Origin: CAZYSK01 sp964649415
GTDB lineage: Bacteria; Chloroflexota; Anaerolineae; B4-G1
NCBI GenBank assembly: GCA_964649415.1
Contig: CAZYSK010000013.1
Span: 1-64,000, forward strand
DNA: 64,000 nucleotides
Direction of reading: 5' to 3'
Below, one piece after another: positions 57,462 to 64,000 of this stretch. How positions within the stretch are numbered: the first letter of the stretch is position 1; every line of letters begins with the position of its first letter. Under the pieces are notes generated by a model. That model made no database searches, was not told the DNA's origin, and worked only from the letters and a program-made list of their open reading frames with translations. The position numbers and the translations under genes were made by a program.

Positions 57462-57722
57462 ATGAAAGTCTACACAGTCATCAAGTCGTGCGCCCACTAC
57501 GTCGAGCTCGTCCAAGTGTTTAGAGACCATGCGGACGCAGCGAACGCCTACCGCCAGCAACAGCGCCTCATCCTCGAAGCCGCCGGGGTTCGCACCATGG
57601 GGCAGCTTCGCGAACTGACGGCAGATGAGTTAGAAGACTTGATCTGGGAAGAGTACTACGACCTGGACTGGGACGACGGCAGCCCCAGCATCGTCTCCTG
57701 GTACACAGCGGAGTTGGAGTGA
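57462..57722 (+). CDS. Small protein, unknown
   Basis: 86 residues, AGGAGGACAAAGC site. A strand (K-V-Y-T-V-I-K-S-C) then helices (A-D-A-A-N-A-Y-R-Q-Q) and an acidic tail. First gene after the 57.4 kb promoter. It overlaps the next gene by one base if the ATG at 57722 is used. Confidence 0.5.
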   Translation: MKVYTVIKSCAHYVELVQVFRDHADAANAYRQQQRLILEAAGVRTMGQLRELTADELEDLIWEEYYDLDWDDGSPSIVSWYTAELE

Positions 57723-58012
57723 TGGGCTTTGTCTACCTCCTCCACTTCGATAAGCGCATCGGCGACCTCAACAACCCACGGGGACAAGCGCAGCATTACA
57801 TCGGGTACGCCGAGAATGTCCCCGCACGAATGAAACGACATAGGGAAGGTAACGGGGCCAAGATTATGGCCTTCTTAGCCCGAGAGGGCATCGGGTTTAC
57901 CCTGGTGAGGGTGTGGATCGGAGACAAGGATCTCGAGAAGAGGCTAAAGCGCCAGCACAACGCAAGGCGCTTTTGCCCTATCTGTAGGAGGGAACATGGC
58001 ACGCAGGCTTAG
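57722..58012 (+). CDS. GIY-YIG-like nuclease domain protein
   Basis: 96 residues from the ATG at 57722 (a GTG directly before it is also possible). F-V-Y-L-L-H-F and Q-H-Y-I-G-Y-A (about 2-8 and 25-31) are in the places of the GIY and YIG strands; R-M-K-R-H and L-E-K-R-L-K fit the catalytic arginine and glutamate helices; C-P-I-C ends the protein. This agrees with small GIY-YIG family proteins of phages. Activity as a nuclease is likely but not shown. Confidence 0.65.
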   Translation: MGFVYLLHFDKRIGDLNNPRGQAQHYIGYAENVPARMKRHREGNGAKIMAFLAREGIGFTLVRVWIGDKDLEKRLKRQHNARRFCPICRREHGTQA

Positions 58013-58298
58013 AGAAGATGGGCTAGAAGTACTCATCGACACGATCCGTGACCTAGAGCGGTTCATTCCCTACGGCGTAGAGGCCGTTTCCACATTCACG
58101 GGCATGGAGCCCATCGTGTGGCTAGAGAATACCACATTCTGGGAGTTGTTCCCGGACGCCGGGTGGGACTGCTCTGAGAAGCAAGAGGATGGGACTATCG
58201 TGTGGAGTTGGGAGTATAGCGGGGTTACGTTCATGACAATGCTGGGGACAGAACGGGAGCCCGAGTACGAGCCGCATGAAAGTGTGAGGTGGCATTGA
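57996..58298 (+). CDS. Small acidic protein, unknown
   Basis: 100 residues, TAGGAGGGAAC site. Helical start (L-E-V-L-I-D-T-I-R-D-L-E-R) then an aromatic, acidic beta part (W-D-C-S-E-K-Q-E-D-G). It overlaps the next gene by one base (TGATG). No family recognised. Confidence 0.5.
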   Translation: MARRLREDGLEVLIDTIRDLERFIPYGVEAVSTFTGMEPIVWLENTTFWELFPDAGWDCSEKQEDGTIVWSWEYSGVTFMTMLGTEREPEYEPHESVRWH

Positions 58299-58450
58299 TG
58301 GGTAAACGTAAGAGCAGGCGCAAGAAAAAGCGACAGAAAGAGCGCGCCAAGAAGAAAGAGCCACTGGGCGTGGCGCTCAAGAGGCGCAAGAGAGAGTTAG
58401 CCGAAAGAGACCCGGTCTCTCATAGCACTACGGTGTATCGGAGGGCCTAA
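58298..58450 (+). CDS. Very short, very basic protein (50 residues)
   Basis: ATG at 58298 to TAA at 58448, between two overlapped neighbours. The first 20 residues are almost all basic (M-G-K-R-K-S-R-R-K-K-K-R); the rest is mixed. Probably binds nucleic acid or ribosomes. A similar basic tail is found in the product at 48315. Confidence 0.55.
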   Translation: MGKRKSRRKKKRQKERAKKKEPLGVALKRRKRELAERDPVSHSTTVYRRA

Positions 58451-58707
58451 TGAAGAGCAAAATGGGAAAGTTTGAGCCGGTCGAGCTCCTGGTGGATGGG
58501 CAAACGTACCTGCGGCTCGGAAATGAGCCGGACCACGTGTACATTGGCCCATTTGATGAAGGGGATGTGCACATTCGCCATGGGATACTGTACATGGGGC
58601 CCCAACAGGTCGGGTGGATCGACTATGATGAGCCATACATGGTGTTCCGGGTGAGCGGCGAAAGGTTCTATGCCGATACCCTGGACGTCGTTACGGCCCA
58701 TTTCTAG
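58450..58707 (+). CDS. Tandem paralogue 1, unknown
   Basis: 85 residues in a TAATG junction. F-E-P-V-E-L-L, then T-Y-L-R-L and I-G-P-F-D are shared with the next two gene products. All-beta, acidic. First of a tandem set of three (58450, 58717, 58999). Function unknown. Confidence 0.55.
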   Translation: MKSKMGKFEPVELLVDGQTYLRLGNEPDHVYIGPFDEGDVHIRHGILYMGPQQVGWIDYDEPYMVFRVSGERFYADTLDVVTAHF

Positions 58708-58716
58708 GAGGAGAGC

Positions 58717-58989
58717 ATGAACAAGTTCGAGTCGGTCGAGTTCTTGGAGCCTGGGCACACATACCTGCGGCTGGTGCGCCGGACGTGGCGCGCAGATGAT
58801 ACAGAAGAATTTATCGGCCCATTCGATCCACGCCTCACTCTCAATGGGTCCTTGCTGTATATGGGCGATGTATATGTGGGGGGAATGCGTGAGGACGCAG
58901 GGGGCTGGATGATCGAAGTAGGCGGGAAGCTCTGGGAATACGATATTGTAGAGGTCGTCACCATTCCGCATGGCGGCTGGGATGACTAG
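58717..58989 (+). CDS. Tandem paralogue 2, unknown
   Basis: 90 residues, TAGGAGGAGAGC site. F-E-S-V-E-F-L-E-P-G-H-T-Y-L-R-L, then I-G-P-F-D-P. It is clearly related to its neighbours. A central part L-L-Y-M-G-D-V-Y-V-G corresponds to L-Y-M-G-P in paralogue 1. Confidence 0.6.
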   Translation: MNKFESVEFLEPGHTYLRLVRRTWRADDTEEFIGPFDPRLTLNGSLLYMGDVYVGGMREDAGGWMIEVGGKLWEYDIVEVVTIPHGGWDD

Positions 58990-58998
58990 GAGGAGGAC

Positions 58999-59337
58999 AT
59001 GAGAGAGTTTGTGTCAGCCAAGTTCTTGGAGCCCGGACGCCCGTACATTCGCGCAGAGCGCGCGGGCTTTGTGGGAAGCAGAGAAGACCGCGCTGTCGTC
59101 ATCGGGCCATTCGATCACTGCATGGTCACAATCGACCGCGAGCTCCTGCTAGTTGGGTTTGTTGCCGTGGCCCGCATGACCGACGAGCGCACCTGGCTCA
59201 TCGACGTGGACGGCGAGGTGGACGAGTTCGATTTCATAGAGACCTTCCTGGCCCCCATCAGCCGGGGCGCTCGTATTGGCGACTGGGAAGGCTATTTGCA
59301 ATCGTGCGCAGACCACGATCACGCACTAGGGAGGTAA
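58999..59337 (+). CDS. Tandem paralogue 3, unknown
   Basis: 112 residues, TAGGAGGAGGAC site. F-V-S-A-K-F-L-E-P-G-R-P-Y-I-R and I-G-P-F-D-H show the same module; the C-terminal 25 residues are extra. The ribosome sites of the three genes are also almost the same, so the gene with its site was duplicated. Confidence 0.55.
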   Translation: MREFVSAKFLEPGRPYIRAERAGFVGSREDRAVVIGPFDHCMVTIDRELLLVGFVAVARMTDERTWLIDVDGEVDEFDFIETFLAPISRGARIGDWEGYLQSCADHDHALGR

Positions 59338-59343
59338 AGACTG

Positions 59344-59943
59344 ATGATTACGATCGAAGACCTAACGAGAGAACTGGACCGACTCGAGAGCGAGGCGTAC
59401 GGACTGAGCCTGGACGCAACGCCGGATGAGTGCGATGTCATCTTCATCAAGGCCGACAACCTCTTCAGCGCCGTGGAGGAATACTTTGGAGTGAGCTATT
59501 GGAACCCAGGCGAGCCCTGGTGTACCAATAGCCAGTTCAAGATCCCGGTGACTTCCACGGATGCGGGGAATAACGGCGGCCTGCGCACCTACGAAGAGGA
59601 CAGGGCAGAGCGAGAAGCCTACGATGCCGGCATCACCGAGCCGCTGCTTGACCACAACTTGTATTGGGCTCGCTTGCGCCTGGCCCAGGCCCACGACCTG
59701 ATCGAGGACGGGTGGCAAAGTGCCGGCGAGGACTACGACGAGGTGAAGTTCGCGTGGGCTGGCGGCGAGTTTGCCCGGAACGACCTGCCGGAGTACTGCA
59801 CATTCGCGACGGACGAGCAGATGGAGGAGATTGCGCGGCTGGCGGACGAGATCATGGAGAACGCCGGGCACCACTCTAGCGCAGTCCTGGAGTGCGCCGC
59901 CTACAACGTGATTGGCCACGAACTGGAAGATTTGGAGGTCTAA
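59344..59943 (+). CDS. Acidic helical protein, unknown
   Basis: 199 residues; GGGAGGTAAAGACTG precedes the ATG. Helical start (L-T-R-E-L-D-R-L-E-S-E-A), a middle with W-C-T-N-S-Q-F, and helices at the end. No metal site. It overlaps the next start by one base (TAATG). No family recognised. Confidence 0.5.
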   Translation: MITIEDLTRELDRLESEAYGLSLDATPDECDVIFIKADNLFSAVEEYFGVSYWNPGEPWCTNSQFKIPVTSTDAGNNGGLRTYEEDRAEREAYDAGITEPLLDHNLYWARLRLAQAHDLIEDGWQSAGEDYDEVKFAWAGGEFARNDLPEYCTFATDEQMEEIARLADEIMENAGHHSSAVLECAAYNVIGHELEDLEV

Positions 59944-60167
59944 TGGCATACGAGGATTCCGTAACTCACACAAACGTCTTCACTCACTATGAGCCTGGCG
60001 ACCTGGTCGTGGCGTCATCGACACGCAGCCCGCTAGAGCGTGGTACCGTGTACGAGGTTCGGTGCTTTGTACCACCGTCACCCGGCGAGGATCACGGAGG
60101 CACGGTCTTTCTCGAAGGTGTTCGGTGGGGACAGAATGCCGAGTATGTGCGCCTACAGGAGGCCTAA
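59943..60167 (+). CDS. Small beta-rich protein, unknown
   Basis: 74 residues in TAATG junctions at both ends. The pattern Y-E-P-G-D-L-V-V-A-S-S and G-T-V-Y-E-V-R-C-F-V looks like a small barrel. Function unknown. Confidence 0.5.
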   Translation: MAYEDSVTHTNVFTHYEPGDLVVASSTRSPLERGTVYEVRCFVPPSPGEDHGGTVFLEGVRWGQNAEYVRLQEA

Positions 60168-60964
60168 TGAACAACATTACGCTGCGCACCAAACTGAGCG
60201 ATCGCAGTGAGCAGGCCCCGCTCTTTGAGTGGGATGCCTACAAGGTGTGGAAGGCAGAAGTTGACTACCTGATGAACGAGAAGGGGATGTCGGAGGAGGA
60301 CGCGCAAGATCAGGCATCTCATCACGACTGGGACCTGGAGGAGAGGGAGTGGCGCTGGCTGTGCGAGTGCGTCGAGGAGTGGATGGCAGACAACGACTTC
60401 TACCACTTCTACATGGAAGTGGGTAACGTCGGGTGGCGCAAGCTCCATGGCAATACCACGTTTGCCGTAGACACCGGCGCACAGTTCCTTCGCAAGGTTG
60501 CGGCCATGGATCAATATGACCGCATCACCCTGTACGAGAGCGGCAAGCCGGGCGACGATAACTACTACCTGTATGGCACTGTCAGTGAACACGACGGCAC
60601 TGGCAGCCGGCAGGTCTACCCTGTTCCCGGGTGCTGGATCTGCGGCGAGCCCATTGCGCCTGGCGACGAAGGCTCGTTCGATGGCGGAGTGTGCCACAAG
60701 GACTGCGCGTACGCCGAGTTCGATGCCCTGATACAAAAGGAGCAGTACTACGAGTTCGACGAACTGCTCGCTGCGGCCATCGAGGCGTGCCCGGATCACA
60801 CATACTCTAGCTATCAGGATCTGACGCGCGCGCTGTTCGAGTACGGGTACGACTGGACGGACGACCTGTATGAATTTGCTGAGGAGCACAGGTTGTTCCC
60901 GCAGGCCGTGATCGACGCGGCCCGCGCAGCCATGAAAGAATTGGAGGCGAAATGGCGAGCCTGA
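60167..60964 (+). CDS. Acidic protein with a central cysteine/histidine site
   Basis: 265 residues. An N-terminal helical, tryptophan-rich half (D-W-D-L-E-E-R-E-W-R-W), then C-W-I-C-G-E-P-I and C-H-K-D-C (residues about 164-186), a likely zinc site of LIM or treble-clef type, then helices. It overlaps its neighbour by 13 nt. Function unknown. Confidence 0.5.
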   Translation: MNNITLRTKLSDRSEQAPLFEWDAYKVWKAEVDYLMNEKGMSEEDAQDQASHHDWDLEEREWRWLCECVEEWMADNDFYHFYMEVGNVGWRKLHGNTTFAVDTGAQFLRKVAAMDQYDRITLYESGKPGDDNYYLYGTVSEHDGTGSRQVYPVPGCWICGEPIAPGDEGSFDGGVCHKDCAYAEFDALIQKEQYYEFDELLAAAIEACPDHTYSSYQDLTRALFEYGYDWTDDLYEFAEEHRLFPQAVIDAARAAMKELEAKWRA

Positions 60965-61257
60965 GAGATTCTGTAACAGAAAAGATCCTTGCGGTGAAAG
61001 TCAGCCCAATGTTTATGGCGATTCTGGATTGCCTGCTGGACGTGGAGCCCCGGCGCACCGACCCCGGCCTTGTATCCCTGGTGATCACGAGCGACGGAGG
61101 ATTGCTCGGACAGCAAGCCGACCACGTGGGCTACAACGACTTCCTCGGCAGCAAGTCCGATCTGTACTACAATATCGACGGCATATCCGAGGTCGCGGAA
61201 CTCACGAACGAAGAGTACGACTGGCTCCAAGAACGCGTGGAGGCGCTGTGCCGATGA
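60952..61257 (+). CDS. Small protein, unknown
   Basis: 101 residues, starting within the preceding gene after TTGGAGGCGAA. Helical start, then strands (L-V-S-L-V-I-T-S-D-G-G). No motif recognised. It overlaps the next gene by 4 nt. Confidence 0.5.
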   Translation: MASLRDSVTEKILAVKVSPMFMAILDCLLDVEPRRTDPGLVSLVITSDGGLLGQQADHVGYNDFLGSKSDLYYNIDGISEVAELTNEEYDWLQERVEALCR

Positions 61258-61739
61258 AATATTTTGTCAGCCGACAGAGCTACTGGGGAGAGGAAGAACC
61301 CCTGGTCGTGGAGATCGCCCAGGGTGGCTGCGACTTCGCGGGCTCCGATATGCTCGCAGACGGACCCGAGTTCCGCAAGCTCGGAAGCTGTGAGGAGTAC
61401 ACCGACCCGCGCGAGGCATTGGCGGCAGCGTTTCGCATCAAAGAGGCATGGGAGCACATGCTCTACCTGGACGGGGATCACGATCCCGTACGCATCGAGA
61501 CCGGATTCACCGCCGGATTCACCATGCCGTTCACCAGCTACCCCTCCGACGACGATCTCAGGAAGTGGGCACAAGAAGAGTGGGACAAGCTGCCCAAGTG
61601 CGACTGGTGTGGCGAAGCAATCACCGGTGACGCGTGGATGCTCTGGGAGTATGTAGACTCCAAGTTCTGCTCTCAGTACTGCGCCGACGAGTTCTGGGCA
61701 GATCAACAAGAGGAGGAAGAGGCCGATGACGAATTTTAA
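61254..61739 (+). CDS. Acidic protein with C-terminal zinc site
   Basis: 161 residues; ATGA overlap with the gene before. C-D-W-C-G-E-A-I and F-C-S-Q-Y-C (residues about 115-143) resemble the metal site of the product at 60167. Very acidic C-terminus (E-E-E-E-A-D-D-E-F). Function unknown. Confidence 0.5.
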   Translation: MKYFVSRQSYWGEEEPLVVEIAQGGCDFAGSDMLADGPEFRKLGSCEEYTDPREALAAAFRIKEAWEHMLYLDGDHDPVRIETGFTAGFTMPFTSYPSDDDLRKWAQEEWDKLPKCDWCGEAITGDAWMLWEYVDSKFCSQYCADEFWADQQEEEEADDEF

Positions 61740-62052
61740 GCAGGACGAAACCCATTTGTACGGACGAAAGTGGGTCGAGCTTTGCGATATCGTGCACGAC
61801 CTGAAGAGCCAGGAGGCGAGCGCGATCAATAACGCCGGCAAAGAAGCCCAGATCGCGTACATTACCGGGCTGACCACAGACGATGTCGAGTACGTGATCC
61901 ACCGGCTCCGGCTGATGGTGTATGAGCTAGGCGGCCCCGCCGAGCGGCGCCGGTCTGACGATCTCCTGGACAGCTTTGGACTGCTTAGCGACACGGTCAC
62001 AAAGGCGCAAGCCGAGGCCCTGCGCGATCACCTGGAGATGATGGGCCGATGA
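61726..62052 (+). CDS. Small helical protein, unknown
   Basis: 108 residues, GGAGGAAGAGGCCG site, overlapping the preceding gene by 14 nt. Helices predominate (I-V-H-D-L-K-S-Q-E-A-S). No motif recognised. ATGA overlap with the next short gene. Confidence 0.5.
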   Translation: MTNFKQDETHLYGRKWVELCDIVHDLKSQEASAINNAGKEAQIAYITGLTTDDVEYVIHRLRLMVYELGGPAERRRSDDLLDSFGLLSDTVTKAQAEALRDHLEMMGR

Positions 62053-62219
62053 TCGTCGTGATGCACGCGACATACTGGACGATGAGCGCGGGCAGTGTAA
62101 AATGGCGACTGACGCCGAAGCAGTTCCAGGACTGGCAGCGCCTCTTTATTGAGTCGCGCTGCGAGATGGGATGGTTTCAGGGCGGCATAGCATTCAGAGT
62201 GGGGGTGCAGAATGTATAA
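62049..62219 (+). CDS. Short basic protein (56 residues), unknown
   Basis: ATG at 62049 (ATGA overlap) to TAA at 62217. Aromatic and basic (W-R-L-T-P-K-Q-F-Q-D-W-Q), ending with a hydrophobic strand. It overlaps the start of the next gene by 8 nt. No ribosome site beyond the coupling, so moderate confidence. Confidence 0.45.
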   Translation: MIVVMHATYWTMSAGSVKWRLTPKQFQDWQRLFIESRCEMGWFQGGIAFRVGVQNV

Positions 62220-62487
62220 CATCAAAACCGAGATCGACGCGCTCGATGAAAGGACTGGAGAGAACGGGGACCAGTACACCGACTCTGGCCAGGCGTGGGA
62301 TCTCCTGAACTGGATTCGCGGCCAGTTCGTAGGCCTGCGACCGGCCACCGGGAAAGAGCTACACACAGCCCTGGAACAGTACGGCACAGACGACGTCCAG
62401 TTCGACAACGACGCGATGGCATCGGACAACGATGAAGGCGGCGTGTGGGTGCAGGCGTGGGTGTACTTGCGCCCGGAGGAGGACTGA
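62212..62487 (+). CDS. Small acidic protein, unknown
   Basis: 91 residues. Helical start (I-K-T-E-I-D-A-L-D-E-R), then W-D-L-L-N-W-I-R-G-Q-F and an acidic tail. No metal site or membrane segment. No family recognised. Confidence 0.5.
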   Translation: MYNIKTEIDALDERTGENGDQYTDSGQAWDLLNWIRGQFVGLRPATGKELHTALEQYGTDDVQFDNDAMASDNDEGGVWVQAWVYLRPEED

Positions 62488-62488
62488 C

Positions 62489-62794
62489 ATGCACGAATGG
62501 CTAGTTGAAACAATAGACGCGGACGACCGCCCGGCAGGGCTGTGGCTAGTGGTGACGTATAATTACATCAGCGATCGATCAGCACTTGCCGACGCCATTC
62601 AGGCTGTCGCATGCTTGCTCGGTGAATCTGACGCATGGAAAGAACGCTACGGCTACCCCGTCGAGTTTTCTGATCTTGCGGAACGCGCCACCCCTAGCAC
62701 CCTGAATACATGCGGCATCTTGCGAATCGAACGTACTTACCCGGCGCTCATCTACAATCACTATGAGCCCCTATCGGAACAGGAGGAACTCTAA
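62489..62794 (+). CDS. Small protein, unknown
   Basis: 101 residues from the ATG at 62489 (CGGAGGAGGACTGAC). Strand then helix (L-V-V-T-Y-N-Y-I, A-D-A-I-Q-A-V-A-C-L-L). It ends in a TAATG junction with the next gene. No family recognised. Confidence 0.5.
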   Translation: MHEWLVETIDADDRPAGLWLVVTYNYISDRSALADAIQAVACLLGESDAWKERYGYPVEFSDLAERATPSTLNTCGILRIERTYPALIYNHYEPLSEQEEL

Positions 62795-63054
62795 TGGCCA
62801 CCGTTGTCAATCCGTTTGGTGAAGAGTACGAAGCAAGCCGCGTCCTGGTTCAGCGCACAGTGACCATGCTCATCGAGGCTGTCGTAGACCTGGACGATGA
62901 CAGCCCGGAGCCCTGGACTGAAGACGAGGACATCTCAGAAGAAGTAAATGATCAGGTCTCCCGCGCCCTGAGATACGCACGAGCCGCCGTGCCGCACTTC
63001 CAGATCGAGGTGTACAGCACCGACGATCAGACCGTGGAGGCGGTCGATGGCTAA
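62794..63054 (+). CDS. Small acidic protein, unknown
   Basis: 86 residues; acidic helices (L-I-E-A-V-V-D-L-D-D-D). It overlaps the next gene by 8 nt. AGGAGGAACTCTA site. No family recognised. Confidence 0.5.
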   Translation: MATVVNPFGEEYEASRVLVQRTVTMLIEAVVDLDDDSPEPWTEDEDISEEVNDQVSRALRYARAAVPHFQIEVYSTDDQTVEAVDG

Positions 63055-63460
63055 CAACTATCTTCAGTTCTCAGTCCAGATCCTGCACCTTACACCGCAG
63101 GAGGAAGCGTACTGGCGAGGCGTGATGCTCCGCCAGGAAAACGAGTACGACGAGGGCTACACCCTCAACTACAGCTTTAGGTTCTATGGCGACTACGTGA
63201 TGCTTTACGCCGAAGAGTTTGGGGACCTGGAGATCCTCGCGGACGACATCCAGATGTTCCTGAAGAAGTTCCGGCCCACCAAACGGATCGAGGTGGAGTG
63301 GGCCGAAACCTGCTCCAGCATGAGGCCGGGCGAGTTCGGCGGCGGAGCGCTGCTGATAACCTCATATCAGCAGTATTGGATGAGCACACAGAGCGCATTC
63401 GAGATCCTGAGCCGAGACGCCGACGCAACCGAGGTCGGCCTGGTGATACACACGGAGTAG
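63047..63460 (+). CDS. Small beta-rich protein, unknown
   Basis: 137 residues; GGAGGCGGTCG site in the gene before. Strands with aromatic residues (L-N-Y-S-F-R-F-Y-G-D-Y-V-M-L-Y) and a helix. No motif recognised. Confidence 0.5.
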   Translation: MANNYLQFSVQILHLTPQEEAYWRGVMLRQENEYDEGYTLNYSFRFYGDYVMLYAEEFGDLEILADDIQMFLKKFRPTKRIEVEWAETCSSMRPGEFGGGALLITSYQQYWMSTQSAFEILSRDADATEVGLVIHTE

Positions 63461-63470
63461 GAGGCTTTTG

Positions 63471-63917
63471 ATGCTTAACCCCAGAATCTGGTGCCTACTG
63501 GCTGACGAGACCGAGTACTGGCGCGACGACTACCAGGCCGCCGCCGGTCGCCTGATCGGGATCTACCTGTACGACGAAAGGGAGATCACGCACCTGTGCG
63601 AGTTCATCGGCAGCTATTGCTGCTGGCACGTGGAGACGACCACACACAGGCACGTCACCGACGAGATGTGGGAGAACATCCGAGATGCCGACGCGGACGG
63701 CCCGGGTGTGGAATATCGCCACACCTACCAGGTCGATGCATGCCTGGAGATCAAGCAGGGGGACAAGTTCCCGGACGGCATGAAGATGGCCCGGTTCTTC
63801 CTCTGGGAGCTCACGGATGAAGAGTGGGCGGAATGCAAGGAAGAAAACCCGGAAGAGCCGCGCAGGGTGGCGATGGATGAGGCCCTGGAGTATGCCCGGG
63901 GCAATAGCCTGTATTAG
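63471..63917 (+). CDS. Small acidic protein, unknown
   Basis: 148 residues from the ATG at 63471 (TAGGAGGCTTTTG). Four cysteines and several histidines (C-E-F-I, C-C-W-H-V-E) but no ordered metal site. Acidic helices at the end. No family recognised. Confidence 0.5.
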   Translation: MLNPRIWCLLADETEYWRDDYQAAAGRLIGIYLYDEREITHLCEFIGSYCCWHVETTTHRHVTDEMWENIRDADADGPGVEYRHTYQVDACLEIKQGDKFPDGMKMARFFLWELTDEEWAECKEENPEEPRRVAMDEALEYARGNSLY

Positions 63918-63927
63918 GAGGCCTAAC

Positions 63928-64000
63928 ATGCAAGAGTTCAGGATCGCAAACGTAGAGTTTCTGATGCAAGACAATTCCGTGGAAGCCTACAGTGAGCACG
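63928..64000 (+). CDS. Start of next small gene, cut by window edge
   Basis: ATG at 63928 with TAGGAGGCCTAAC. Only 24 codons are visible (M-Q-E-F-R-I-A-N-V-E-F), running out of the window without a stop. The spacing and ribosome site match the other genes of this run. Function unknown. Confidence 0.5.
   Translation, partial: MQEFRIANVEFLMQDNSVEAYSEH

Noticed and set aside
1..64000. CRISPR array, insertion sequence or attachment site
   Set aside because: No regularly spaced repeats, no transposase or integrase and no terminal inverted repeats of a mobile element were seen; the inverted repeats found enclose structured RNA without a gene.

Overview
The window is a GC-rich stretch of a tailed double-stranded DNA bacteriophage with siphovirus-type head and tail gene order. 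It contains a large terminase, portal, scaffold-like protein, major capsid protein, connector and tail-completion proteins, tail tube protein, a pair of overlapping tail-assembly chaperone frames, a 2651-residue tape measure protein and tail-tip and fibre proteins. Genes are packed with 1 to 8 nt overlaps (ATGA, TAATG) and strong AGGAGG-type ribosome binding sites. I see no integrase, no polymerase or helicase of a usual replisome, no endolysin and no recognisable tRNA, so the host and the full life cycle cannot be read from this window. The standard bacterial code fits, because TGA is used as a stop in many ATGA junctions.

Two opposed gene blocks meet near 41.4-41.9 kb. Everything from about 41.7 kb down to base 1 is read on the minus strand. 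From 41.7 to 29.8 kb lies a sugar and glycan cassette: glycosyltransferase-like proteins, a sulfotransferase-like protein, an FkbM-type and two class I methyltransferases, a GDP-mannose 3,5-epimerase-like enzyme, two UDP-glucose/GDP-mannose dehydrogenase-like proteins and a Nudix hydrolase, mixed with small membrane proteins. From 29.8 to 15.2 kb come packaging, head and connector genes, then the tail module from 15.2 kb to the left edge. Two repeated, attenuator-like terminators (27.2 and 23.2 kb) and a compact structured RNA locus (27.26-27.42 kb) interrupt the late operon between terminase and head genes.

From 41.9 kb to the right edge almost all genes are on the plus strand and tiny (45-265 residues), typical of phage early or accessory regions. 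The first part (42.3-44.6 kb) is unusually rich in RNA structure: a duplicated three-hairpin element with compensatory changes, a long closed stem ending in a T-run, and a duplicated 5' leader with two competing hairpins. At 48.6-52.6 kb a run of about ten neighbouring genes encodes small proteins built from one or two copies of a module that matches ribosome modulation factor (RMF): G-Y-x-A, then N/C-P-Y, then W-x2-G-W. SSB is at 55.1 kb, a GIY-YIG-like protein at 57.7 kb and a triplicated small gene at 58.4-59.3 kb. One minus-strand gene (56.7-57.3 kb, small-terminase-like) interrupts this block and has its own promoter facing a plus-strand promoter.

The most unusual points are: (1) the expansion of RMF-like proteins; (2) a tape measure protein with a complete DEDDh 3'-5' exonuclease domain at its N-terminus and, further on, a D-x-D-x-D segment resembling the catalytic loop of two-barrel RNA polymerases; (3) several duplicated structured RNA elements; (4) five sigma70-type promoters that all carry AATT exactly six bases upstream of the -35 box.
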